A DNA stretch of 64,000 bases from Pediococcus claussenii ATCC BAA-344. Its GTDB lineage: Bacteria; Bacillota; Bacilli; Lactobacillales; Lactobacillaceae. The notes beneath the pieces are model-generated. The model made no database searches and was not told where the DNA came from. It saw only the letters and a list, made by a program, of their open reading frames with translations. The translations under genes were made by a program, and so were the position numbers. The stretch lies in contig NC_016605.1 in the NCBI RefSeq assembly GCF_000237995.1, positions 992,001-1,056,000 on the forward strand, read 5' to 3'. Of the stretch, positions 18,803 to 26,707 are shown piece by piece. Numbering within the stretch: position 1 is the first letter of the stretch; each line of letters opens with the position of its first letter.

Positions 18803-19708
18803 CTATTCCTTATTGTCAAGTCGTTTTAACTGATCTTGAAATATTTTTGGTGGTTCTATTTCAAATACAAGCTCTTCACCAGTTCTAGGATGCTTGAAGC
18901 CTAATAATGCCGCATGAAGAAACTGACCATGACCTTTTAATGTCTTTTTCGGACCATATAAAGGATCTCCAGCAACCGGATGACCAATATACTTTAAATG
19001 AACTCTGATTTGGTGGGTCCGTCCAGTTTCTAAAATACACTCAATTAGCGTATATTCTCCAAACCTTTTCAGCACTTTAAAATGCGTAACCGCATGTCTA
19101 CCATCTGCAATTACATCCATTTTTTTTCGATCTTTTTTTGAACGACCGATAGGAGCATCGATCTTTCCAGAATCCTCAGTAATATTTCCGTGTACAATAG
19201 CTAAATACCGACGTTTCGTCGTCTTATCCTTTAATTGTTTGCTTAAGCTGATCAACGCATCATCGTTTTTTGCGACCATTAAAAGCCCTGATGTATCTTT
19301 ATCGATTCGATGGACAATTCCCGGGCGGAATTCTCCGTTAATTGTTGCTAAAGGTGTGTGGGCTAATAACCCGTTTACTAAAGTTCCATTTTTATGCCCG
19401 GGGGCAGGGTGAACCACCATTCCCTGAGGTTTATTAATAACGATCACGTCGTCATCTTCGTAAATAATATCAAGATTCATTTTTTCCGGAATAACCTCAG
19501 TAGGTTCCGGATCTGGGATTAATATTTGAACATAATCCCCAACAGACAATTTGTAACGATTTACGGTTGATTCACCATTTACTAAGACGTTACCATGTTT
19601 AATTAAATTTTGTATTCTTGAACGTGTTAATTCCGAAAAATTTTTCGTGATCGTTTTATCAATACGGTTTACGTCATTTTCATTCGCTGTAAAATCAAAT
19701 GTTTGCAC
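18803..19708 (-). CDS. rluD: Ribosomal large subunit pseudouridine synthase, RluD family
   Basis: Converts uridines of 23S rRNA to pseudouridine. The 301-residue protein has an N-terminal S4 RNA-binding domain (SRIQNLIKHGNVLVNG) and the catalytic Asp in RIDKDTSGLL near residue 138. GRTHQIRVHL lies near residue 230. The start is GTG at 19708 with GGAAG upstream. It follows lspA by 21 bp, the usual lspA-rluD-pyrR order of Firmicutes. The exact uridines modified cannot be read from sequence. Confidence 0.93.
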   Translation of the reverse strand: MQTFDFTANENDVNRIDKTITKNFSELTRSRIQNLIKHGNVLVNGESTVNRYKLSVGDYVQILIPDPEPTEVIPEKMNLDIIYEDDDVIVINKPQGMVVHPAPGHKNGTLVNGLLAHTPLATINGEFRPGIVHRIDKDTSGLLMVAKNDDALISLSKQLKDKTTKRRYLAIVHGNITEDSGKIDAPIGRSKKDRKKMDVIADGRHAVTHFKVLKRFGEYTLIECILETGRTHQIRVHLKYIGHPVAGDPLYGPKKTLKGHGQFLHAALLGFKHPRTGEELVFEIEPPKIFQDQLKRLDNKE

Positions 19709-19729
19709 AGATTCACTTCCTCAAACTAT

Positions 19730-20185
19730 TTATTCACTATCATCACGTATAATTGCAATAAACAAAACAATTACACCAAAAGTTAGACACATATCAGCTA
19801 TATTAAAAATTGGAAAATTAATAAAATCTAGTTGAAACATATCAACTACATAATGTAATCTTAACCGATCAATGAAGTTTCCAATTGTACCTGCTATCAT
19901 TAACCAAATTCCAACATTAAATGACCAACTATCTCGTTTAAGAAATAAAATGTAGCCAAGAGCTCCCAATGCAACCAAGGTTATAATCAAAAATAAGCTC
20001 TGATTTCCCTCTAAGATACTCCAAGCTGCCCCGTCGTTCCTTAAATTGGTTATTGAAATTAATCCTGGAATAATTTCTCGCACATGCCCTAGCGGCAAGT
20101 TACTACTGATGTAATTCTTAAAAGTCTGATCAATCAACACCAATGCAACTGCCACCAGTCCATTAATCCACATAAATTTCTTCAT
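19730..20185 (-). CDS. lspA: Signal peptidase II (lipoprotein)
   Basis: Membrane aspartic protease that removes the signal peptide from prelipoproteins after lipidation. The 151-residue protein has four hydrophobic helices. The two catalytic aspartates are in GNFIDRL and FNIADMCLT, and the substrate Asn is in NLRNDGAAWS. Length is normal. It is 3 bp after fhs, inside whose stop region its ribosome-binding site lies. Confidence 0.96.
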   Translation of the reverse strand: MKKFMWINGLVAVALVLIDQTFKNYISSNLPLGHVREIIPGLISITNLRNDGAAWSILEGNQSLFLIITLVALGALGYILFLKRDSWSFNVGIWLMIAGTIGNFIDRLRLHYVVDMFQLDFINFPIFNIADMCLTFGVIVLFIAIIRDDSE

Positions 20186-20188
20186 AGT

Positions 20189-21850
20189 TTAAAATACTCC
20201 GGAAATTTTGCCATTAGCATCAACATCAATATTAAGAGCCGCTGGTTTTTTAGGTAATCCAGGCATTGTTAGAACATTTCCAGTCATAACAACAATAAAT
20301 CCAGCCCCTAATTTAACATTTAGATCACTAACATGAATAGTAAAATCATGGGGAGCACCTAAGAGTTTTGGATCGTCTGAAAAGGAATACTGGGTTTTGG
20401 CTACACAAATTGGTAAATGTTCCCAATCATTATTCTTGAATTGCTTGATTTTGTTTAGAGCTTTCCTAGAAAATTCAACATTTTTGCCACCATAAATGTT
20501 TTTAACAATTATTTCAATTTTATTTTGTAACGAATCATTGTTGTCATAAAGCCGCTTAAAATGACTTTCCTTGGCCGCATTTTCAATCACTTTTTCGGCC
20601 AACTCTTGAGCTCCCTGCCCACCATCTTTCCAGACAGTCGCTTCAACTGCATCGACATTCTCTTCTTTTGTTAATTTCATTAGCATCTCAACTTCTTCAT
20701 CAGTATCCGATGTAAATCGATTAATTGCAACAACAAGTGGAACTCCAAATTGTTTCATATTGTTAATATGTCGTTGTAGATTGACAAATCCCTTTTCCAA
20801 GGCCAACAGATTTTCGGTTTCTAGATCTTTCAGCAAAACACCACCATTATATTTAAGAGCGCGAACTGTCGCTACAATAACAATTGTATCTGGGGTCTTT
20901 CTAAGTACTGGCGTTTTAATATCTAAAAATTTTTCTGCACCCAAATCAGCTCCAAAACCGGCTTCTGTTACAACATAATCTGCATGCTCCAATGCTGTTT
21001 TAGTTGCAATTACACTATTACAGCCATGGGCAATATTAGCAAAGGGTCCTCCGTGAATTAAGGCAGGTGTATGTTCAAGCGTCTGGACTAAATTAGGCTT
21101 TATTGCATCTTTTAAAAGTGCTGTGATTGCTCCACCAACGTCTAAATCTTTTACAAAAATTGGTTTACGATCATATGTTTGACCAATTACAATTGAGTTA
21201 ATTCGTTTCTTTAAATCACTTATATTCTCAGCTAAACATAAGATTGCCATTAATTCACTAGCAACGGTTATATCAAATCCATCTTCTCGGGGAACGCCAC
21301 TCGTTCTACCGCCCAAACCAATAACGACTCTCCGTAATTCACGATCATTTATATCCAATGTTCGTTTCCATGTAATTGTCCGGGGATCAATATTTAGTTC
21401 ATTTCCCTGTTGGATATGATTATCTATTAGCGCTGCTAAGGTATTATTAGCACTGGTCAAGGCGTGCATATCACCGGTAAAATGTAGATTAATATCTTCC
21501 ATTGGAACAACTTGCGAGTAACCGCCACCAGTCGCGCCACCCTTCATCCCCATTACAGGACCCAATGAGGGCTCGCGTAAGGCAATCATTGCTGAACCAG
21601 TTTTTGACTGCAAAGCGTCTCCCAGTCCAACCGAAATCGTAGATTTACCCTCTCCAGCTGGCGTGGGATTAATTGAGGTCACTAAAATTAACTTTCCATC
21701 TTCTTTTAGTTTAGATTTGGAATTATAAATATTAATTTTGGCTTTATAATTGCCATATGGTTCAATTTGGTCAGTTGTAAAGCCAGCTTTCTCGGCAATT
21801 TTTGTAATTGGTTTTAAAGTTGCATTTTCAGATATTTCAATATCCTTCAT
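20189..21850 (-). CDS. fhs: Formate-tetrahydrofolate ligase
   Basis: Makes 10-formyl-tetrahydrofolate from formate, THF and ATP for purine and formyl-methionine synthesis. The 553-residue protein has the P-loop [18 protein letters not shown] near residue 67, the [20 protein letters not shown] block near 95, and [13 protein letters not shown]. Length matches the family. GGGAGAG precedes the ATG. Its grouping with lspA is positional, not pathway-based. Confidence 0.97.
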   Translation of the reverse strand: MKDIEISENATLKPITKIAEKAGFTTDQIEPYGNYKAKINIYNSKSKLKEDGKLILVTSINPTPAGEGKSTISVGLGDALQSKTGSAMIALREPSLGPVMGMKGGATGGGYSQVVPMEDINLHFTGDMHALTSANNTLAALIDNHIQQGNELNIDPRTITWKRTLDINDRELRRVVIGLGGRTSGVPREDGFDITVASELMAILCLAENISDLKKRINSIVIGQTYDRKPIFVKDLDVGGAITALLKDAIKPNLVQTLEHTPALIHGGPFANIAHGCNSVIATKTALEHADYVVTEAGFGADLGAEKFLDIKTPVLRKTPDTIVIVATVRALKYNGGVLLKDLETENLLALEKGFVNLQRHINNMKQFGVPLVVAINRFTSDTDEEVEMLMKLTKEENVDAVEATVWKDGGQGAQELAEKVIENAAKESHFKRLYDNNDSLQNKIEIIVKNIYGGKNVEFSRKALNKIKQFKNNDWEHLPICVAKTQYSFSDDPKLLGAPHDFTIHVSDLNVKLGAGFIVVMTGNVLTMPGLPKKPAALNIDVDANGKISGVF

Positions 21851-21856
21851 TACAAA

Positions 21857-22240
21857 TCACTCTCCCCTGAGTATATTATAAAGACGATCACGTGATTTTC
21901 GCGATAAAAAATAATTAAATTCCTTATTCTTGTAGCTAAATTTCAAACCAAAAATCGTCTTGGTAACGCCATTTATTTCTCTTAAACTAATTACATTCCT
22001 CCCGCGGCTAAGTGTACGGTTCATTATTAATTCATTATCAAAAATTTCAATTGTTCTACTTAAAACTTGAATAATTATTACAATAACAAATACTACTAAA
22101 AATCCCGCAGTTATCCAATTAAAATGTGTCACTTCAAGCCAAAAAATAATCCCAATAATTGGAATTAATAATGTCCAGCTCCAACTAATTACACTACTAA
22201 AAAAACTTGGTTGATAATAAAATCGTTCCACTTTATTCAA
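21857..22240 (-). CDS. Small two-helix membrane protein, EbsA-like
   Basis: A 127-residue protein with two membrane helices (about 16-36 and 43-62). A soluble tail of about 65 residues follows with FDNELIMNRTLSRGRNVISL and FNYFLSRKSRDRL, resembling a PH-like small domain. The start FYYQPSFFSSVISWSWTLL resembles the EbsA family of lactobacilli and enterococci, recalled rather than searched. The start is TTG at 22240 with GGAGGA 9 nt upstream. It sits between fhs and the FAD oxidoreductase. Function unknown. Confidence 0.6.
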   Translation of the reverse strand: MNKVERFYYQPSFFSSVISWSWTLLIPIIGIIFWLEVTHFNWITAGFLVVFVIVIIIQVLSRTIEIFDNELIMNRTLSRGRNVISLREINGVTKTIFGLKFSYKNKEFNYFLSRKSRDRLYNILRGE

Positions 22241-22261
22241 TATTATTTTCCTCCGTAAATC

Positions 22262-23356
22262 TTAATCATCTAAAGATATATAGTCACTAACAGAATGTGT
22301 ATAATAACTTAAATTGACGGATTTATGTTCGATAATTTCTGATAATAATTTCCCTATTAACGGTCCTGTGGTAAGCCCAGACGATCCAAGACCAGAAGCA
22401 ACCAAGAGATTGGAACCATCAGTTAATGAACCAAAAAATGGCAAAAAATCATTTGTATATGCTCTCGTGCCAACTCGGTAGTTTACAATATCCGCATTGG
22501 TTAAACTTGTAATGATTCTTTGCCCACTCGCTAATAGGTCTGACTTAACTTGGTCGCTAACTTTTAAATCGAAGCCACCGTCGTTTTCATGAGTTGCTCC
22601 AATGATCAATCCTCCATTATTCTGAGGTATAAAATCTCTCTCCCCTTCAGGCATTAAGACAGGCAAATGTTGATCCAGTTTAGGATTCATTTTAACCTCA
22701 ATCAGTTGTCCCTTCTGCGGACGAACCTTAACTTTATATCCAAGTTCTTTTAAAATATCTGGTAGCCACGCGCCAACTGCTAGTACTATACAATCAAATC
22801 TTTGATTATTAACCATGACTGCACGATTTGAACTTAGAGTTAGCTTAACAGGTTCTTTGATAAAATCGTTAAACGTACTTTTTTTATTTAAAAATTCTAC
22901 AAATTTTGCTCCATCAATTTTTGCACCACCAGAAACATATAAACCTTGATCCATAATTTTAAAACCAGGAAACAGATTTTGAATAGATTGACTGGATAAT
23001 TTATTAAGTTCCCCCATTAAGGGAGCTTCCTTTCTTCTTTCAATCCCAAGCTGGTTTAAATTCTGTAGGTCTGAATCATTTTTTCGAAGATAAATAACTC
23101 CGCTCTGATCATAAACATCGGTTGTCATCCCAGTCTCAGTCGCAAGTTCATTGATTACTGAAGCACCATCTCTAGCAAGATGATACCAAACCTTGCTCCT
23201 TCTTTTTGATAACCACGGTGCGATGATTCCGGCAGATGCTTTTGTAGCCTGTCCAATACCATAATCAAACATTGTAATGGTATGTTTCTTTTCTTTTGAC
23301 AGATAGAAACCTACTGTTGCCCCGACAATTCCGTCTCCAATAACTGCAATCTTCAA
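22262..23356 (-). CDS. FAD-dependent amino-acid-type oxidoreductase (DadA/ThiO-like)
   Basis: A 364-residue flavoprotein of the D-amino-acid dehydrogenase / glycine oxidase superfamily. The FAD loop is AVIGDGIVGATVG at the N-terminus, TKASAGIIAPW follows, and the C-terminal FAD contact is LVASGLGSSGLTTGP. The catalytic surface cannot be assigned to one substrate by eye. The start is TTG at 23356 with AAGGAAG upstream. It directly follows the THUMP methyltransferase (1 bp), a common neighbour pair in lactobacilli. Glycine oxidase, D-amino-acid oxidase and sarcosine-oxidase-like roles remain open. Confidence 0.8.
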   Translation of the reverse strand: MKIAVIGDGIVGATVGFYLSKEKKHTITMFDYGIGQATKASAGIIAPWLSKRRSKVWYHLARDGASVINELATETGMTTDVYDQSGVIYLRKNDSDLQNLNQLGIERRKEAPLMGELNKLSSQSIQNLFPGFKIMDQGLYVSGGAKIDGAKFVEFLNKKSTFNDFIKEPVKLTLSSNRAVMVNNQRFDCIVLAVGAWLPDILKELGYKVKVRPQKGQLIEVKMNPKLDQHLPVLMPEGERDFIPQNNGGLIIGATHENDGGFDLKVSDQVKSDLLASGQRIITSLTNADIVNYRVGTRAYTNDFLPFFGSLTDGSNLLVASGLGSSGLTTGPLIGKLLSEIIEHKSVNLSYYTHSVSDYISLDD

Positions 23357-23357
23357 C

Positions 23358-24500
23358 CTAATTACGCTTCCTTCTCTGTGCCCAGAATTGAAAATAATCC
23401 GTTCTTAAAGCTCCATTGTATAATTTTCTTTTTTTAGTTGCACGTTCACCATAAAACTTTTCAAATTCTAAATCACTTGTTAAGAAATATTTACTCCAAA
23501 AAGGTAGATTTTTGGTTACTTCACCTAATTGTTCATACAACTTACGGACCTGATCACGATCACTCAACCGTTCTCCATATGGAGGATTACCAATCATTAC
23601 ACCTCGTTCATCCTGCGTGGTGAAGTCCTTTACAGCTTGTTGTTTAAATGTAATCAGGTCACCCAGTCCAGCTTCTTGAGCGTTATTTTGGGCGATCTCA
23701 ATCATATTTTGGTCAATATCAAATCCCTGCAGCTTTAAATCAATATCGTAGTTGGCTTGCATATCAGCCTCATCACGAACTTCTCGAGAAGTACTTTCTG
23801 GCACCCAATCCCAATTCTCACACTGAAATGCTCTGTTAAATCCGGGTGCAATATTCTGCCCAATCAAAGCTGCTTCAATTAAAATTGTTCCTGAACCACA
23901 CACTGGATCTACTAATAACATATCAGGATGCCATGAAGTCAGTAATACTAAAGCTGCTGCCATTGTTTCTTTTAGTGGTGCAGCCCCCTTATCAATCCTA
24001 TAACCACGTTTGAAAAGGCTATCGCCAGTAGTGTCCAATGTAAGCATAGCGTGATCTTTATCAATCGCAACTTCAACAGCAAATATAGGTCCAGTCTCTG
24101 GTAAAGCTTGCCGCCAATGATATTTTTGCTGAATTTGGTCAACAATCGCCTTTTTTGTGATTGATTGGATATCTGGTACACTGTGCAATTGTGACTTTTT
24201 AGACTTTCCGGAAACATTAATGGTTGCTTCTAAGGGCATAATTTGATCCCATTCTACTGATTTTATTTCTTCAAATAAGTCGTCAAAAGTTTGTGCCTCA
24301 AATTCCTTGAGAACAATTTTAATTCTGTCACCCGTACGGAGCCAAAGGTTAGTTTTTATAATATCTCGTACATTTCCTTGAAACCTCACTCTTCCGTTTT
24401 CAGTTGCAACATCGTATCCCAAGTCAACTAATTCTTTTTTTGTAAGACTTTCAAGACCGCTCGCCATGGTAGCAATTAAGTTAAATTTATCCTTGTTCAT
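23358..24500 (-). CDS. THUMP-domain 23S rRNA (guanine-N2)-methyltransferase, RlmL/YpsC-like
   Basis: Methylates guanine in 23S rRNA using SAM. The protein (380 residues from ATG 24500, TTGAGG upstream) has an N-terminal ferredoxin-like/THUMP half (about 1-160) and a methyltransferase half. The latter has the SAM motif LVDPVCGSGTILIEAALI near residue 195 and the target-base motif GNPPYGERL near 303. It is the single-domain YpsC type, not the fused RlmKL. It lies just downstream of rnpB, matching the conserved gpsB-rnpB-ypsC order. Confidence 0.9.
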   Translation of the reverse strand: MNKDKFNLIATMASGLESLTKKELVDLGYDVATENGRVRFQGNVRDIIKTNLWLRTGDRIKIVLKEFEAQTFDDLFEEIKSVEWDQIMPLEATINVSGKSKKSQLHSVPDIQSITKKAIVDQIQQKYHWRQALPETGPIFAVEVAIDKDHAMLTLDTTGDSLFKRGYRIDKGAAPLKETMAAALVLLTSWHPDMLLVDPVCGSGTILIEAALIGQNIAPGFNRAFQCENWDWVPESTSREVRDEADMQANYDIDLKLQGFDIDQNMIEIAQNNAQEAGLGDLITFKQQAVKDFTTQDERGVMIGNPPYGERLSDRDQVRKLYEQLGEVTKNLPFWSKYFLTSDLEFEKFYGERATKKRKLYNGALRTDYFQFWAQRRKRN

Positions 24501-24544
24501 TTTATACCTCAATGTGAATTTTTTTGATAAGTTTTTTTATATTA

Positions 24545-24585
24545 AAAAGGGCTGTGACAAAACAATGTTTTGTCACAGCCCCATC
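24545..24585 (-). terminator. Terminator of rnpB
   Basis: GGGCTGTGACAAAAC pairs perfectly with GTTTTGTCACAGCCC around a short loop. TTTTTAATAT follows on the minus strand. Confidence 0.95.
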
Positions 24586-24587
24586 CT

Positions 24588-24972
24588 GAATTGCAAATTT
24601 CTGTAAGCCATGTTTTGTCCAAAATAAATTTCAGGAAATTTAAATTTGGGTAATCATCTATCTCCAGACAATGTCTGCCCCCACATTCAGTTCATTTCCG
24701 CATGTGAAGCTCCCCTACCATAGTTTGGGTTGCCCGCTCGAGGGGTTTACCGCGTTCCATTTGATTAATTTCTTAATCAACTCGTTTCTGTGGCACTTTT
24801 CAGAATTACTTAAACTTAGTCGAAACCTTAGTTTGTTCATTCGCCGTTACCAATTAAGGTACCCCAGCTTATTTTTTCGCCAGGCACGAACACTACAAGC
24901 ATCTCAGCTTGTGCGAGCATGGACTTTCCTCAGTCAGCATAGAGCTGACCGCAATTACCCGAAATTTGCAAT
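24588..24972 (-). ncRNA. rnpB: RNase P RNA, type B
   Basis: Catalytic RNA that trims the 5' leader of tRNAs. On the minus strand the conserved GAGGAAAGTCC (24931-24921) begins helix P4, followed by ATGCTCGCAC, AGTGTTCGTGCC, GTGCCACAG, GGAACGCGGTAAACCCCTCG and the 3' block ACAAAACATGGCTTACAG (24618-24601). The 5' end GCAAATTTC pairs with GAAATTTGC at the 3' end, which sets both ends within a few bases. This is the Bacillus-type (B) architecture. It lies 11 bp after gpsB, as in other Firmicutes. Apparent open frames across it are not genes. Confidence 0.97.
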
Positions 24973-24982
24973 GTTATTTAAT

Positions 24983-25339
24983 TTAGATACGATGCATATC
25001 GTTAGTGTCGTCTTCCAGTTGAGAGCCAAAAACACGGCGTTCCAAGTTAGAGAGACGTTTTAAAACATCAACGTTTGTTGCACCACTGACTGGTGCAGCA
25101 GCTTCTTCGTTAGCAGCTGACACTGGTGTACTTACAGAAGCTTGCTTACCTAATTCATCAATTTTATCTTGTAAACGTTCGTTTTCATCTTGTAAGTTCT
25201 GAACTTCTTGTTGATACGTTTCATAATCCTTAATAACTGAATCCAAGAATGTGTCAACGTCCGTTGGATCATATCCACGCATTTTCGCTTTAAAATCTTT
25301 TTGTAAAATATCTTTGGGAGTAAAATTAATATTATCCAT
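24983..25339 (-). CDS. gpsB: Cell division regulator GpsB
   Basis: Coiled-coil adaptor of the DivIVA family that docks class A penicillin-binding proteins and links elongation and division. The protein is 118 residues from ATG 25339 (GAGGTG upstream). It has the N-terminal membrane-binding block [12 protein letters not shown] and the motif [20 protein letters not shown], then a coiled coil (about 40-67), an Ala/Ser/Thr/Pro linker and the trimerising C-terminus [15 protein letters not shown]. Its client class PBP1A is encoded nearby by ponA. Confidence 0.95.
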   Translation of the reverse strand: MDNINFTPKDILQKDFKAKMRGYDPTDVDTFLDSVIKDYETYQQEVQNLQDENERLQDKIDELGKQASVSTPVSAANEEAAAPVSGATNVDVLKRLSNLERRVFGSQLEDDTNDMHRI

Positions 25340-25414
25340 GTCGTGCACCTCGTAAGTGATTTTTGATAAATACCTCATTCCTGATTGTATCAAAAGTGAG
25401 ACTAAATTAAAACA

Positions 25415-25966
25415 TTACTTGTCTAATTCTTGGTATTCATTTGCAAATTCTTCTAGATCATAGAAATCTAATAAATCAATCGGATAATCATGTTGCTCCG
25501 CAAATTTTAGCGCTGCATCGAAATCATACTGTGATTTTCCAGGTCTCTCTTCATCATAAACCATCAATAATCTATCTGTATGTCCTAACATAAAACTTTG
25601 ATAATTTCTTAATTGTTCCGGAGATTGATACGGTTTATTACTTACAAAATCTGAAAAATCAGCTTGTATTTTTGCTTCTTGCAATTTACCTTGGTTACTC
25701 TCATTCCATTGAGAACCAAATTCTGTAAACGGAAACATCATGGCAACTTTAAGCTCGGGATACTCTTCCTTTAAACTTTTTACTGTAGCAACAGTCCACT
25801 GTTCAACTCCCATTTGTGGCCCTGTTAATATCCATTCCGCGCCCTCATTAATTATATTTAATAACTTTTGTTTTAAAGCAAACTTAATAACCTGCAGTTT
25901 TGGATCCTTATCATCAAATACACCTAATTCATAACTCCTATAACCTGTAACCCAAACTCTACTCAT
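25415..25966 (-). CDS. YpsA family (DUF1273, SLOG-like) protein
   Basis: A 183-residue single-domain protein of the YpsA group, whose fold resembles nucleotide-binding SLOG/DprA Rossmann folds. The family features VTGYRSYELG at the start, WILTGPQMGVEQWTV near residue 46 and the DRLLMVYDEERPGKSQYD block near residue 130 are clear. It is the first gene of the ypsA-gpsB-rnpB-ypsC order and is divergent from recU-ponA. Bacillus YpsA has been linked to cell division; the biochemical role is not established. Confidence 0.92.
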   Translation of the reverse strand: MSRVWVTGYRSYELGVFDDKDPKLQVIKFALKQKLLNIINEGAEWILTGPQMGVEQWTVATVKSLKEEYPELKVAMMFPFTEFGSQWNESNQGKLQEAKIQADFSDFVSNKPYQSPEQLRNYQSFMLGHTDRLLMVYDEERPGKSQYDFDAALKFAEQHDYPIDLLDFYDLEEFANEYQELDK

Positions 25967-26037
25967 AACATCAAATTATCTCTTTCATTAAAATGCAAAC
26001 TAAAAAAACAAATTTATTATTTTATTAAAAAAACATC

Positions 26038-26065
26038 GTTCCATTATATAGTATAATATAGGAAC
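26038..26065. promoter_or_regulatory. 28-bp inverted repeat over the recU -10 region
   Basis: GTTCC and GGAAC bracket a core in which ATTATA mirrors TATAAT. The TATAAT at 26052-26057 is the likely -10 box for recU-ponA. A symmetrical site on the -10 suggests an operator; the regulator is unknown. Confidence 0.5.
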
Positions 26066-26078
26066 TTGGGGGTATAGT

Positions 26079-26672
26079 ATGAATATTAATTATCCAAACG
26101 GCCAACATCATTCCCCAGAAGCTATAGATCCAAGCTTAAATAATTCAATTGAATTTGGCAAGCGTGGTATGAGTTTAGAGGAAGAACTTAATAGTAGCAA
26201 TCAGTATTATCTGTCACGTGGCTTGGGCGTTATACATAAAAAGCCAACTCCTATTCAAATAGTTAAAGTTGAATATCCCAAAAGAAGCGCTGCTAGAATA
26301 ACTGAAGCATATTTTAGACAGGCATCCACAACGGATTACAACGGTGTTTACAAGGGGCATTATTTAGACTTTGACGCTAAAGAAACGACTAATTTAACAT
26401 CTTTTCCATTAAAGAATTTTCATACCCATCAAATCACTCACATGAAACAGTGTATTGATGCTGGCGGAATTTGCTTTACTATCATAAAATTTGTAAAATT
26501 AGATAGGATATTTCTGTTGCAAGCTATTAACCTGTTTGATTACTGGGATAAGAAGGATAATGGTGGCAGACAGTCAATTCCGCTTTCATATTTTGAGGAA
26601 CAAGGAATTGAAATTAAGTATAAGCTTGCTCCACTTATTCCATATTTATCAGCTGTAGATATGATTATGTAG
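26079..26672 (+). CDS. recU: Holliday junction resolvase RecU
   Basis: Cuts Holliday junctions in recombination and helps chromosome segregation. The 197-residue protein has FGKRGMSLEEELN (the conserved RGxxLE start), HKKPTPIQIVKV, and the metal-binding core GHYLDFDAKETT with Asp and Glu-x-Lys near residues 96-100. HQITHMKQC follows. GGGGG lies upstream of the ATG. It is followed by ponA with a 35-bp gap, the usual recU-ponA operon. Confidence 0.96.
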   Translation: MNINYPNGQHHSPEAIDPSLNNSIEFGKRGMSLEEELNSSNQYYLSRGLGVIHKKPTPIQIVKVEYPKRSAARITEAYFRQASTTDYNGVYKGHYLDFDAKETTNLTSFPLKNFHTHQITHMKQCIDAGGICFTIIKFVKLDRIFLLQAINLFDYWDKKDNGGRQSIPLSYFEEQGIEIKYKLAPLIPYLSAVDMIM

Positions 26673-26707
26673 CAACAATCTTATTCATTAACATTGAGGA
26701 GACATTC

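Noticed and set aside
24671-25063. Plus-strand open frame of 130 codons
   Set aside because: It runs antisense through the RNase P RNA and the end of gpsB; the RNA's conserved blocks explain the sequence.
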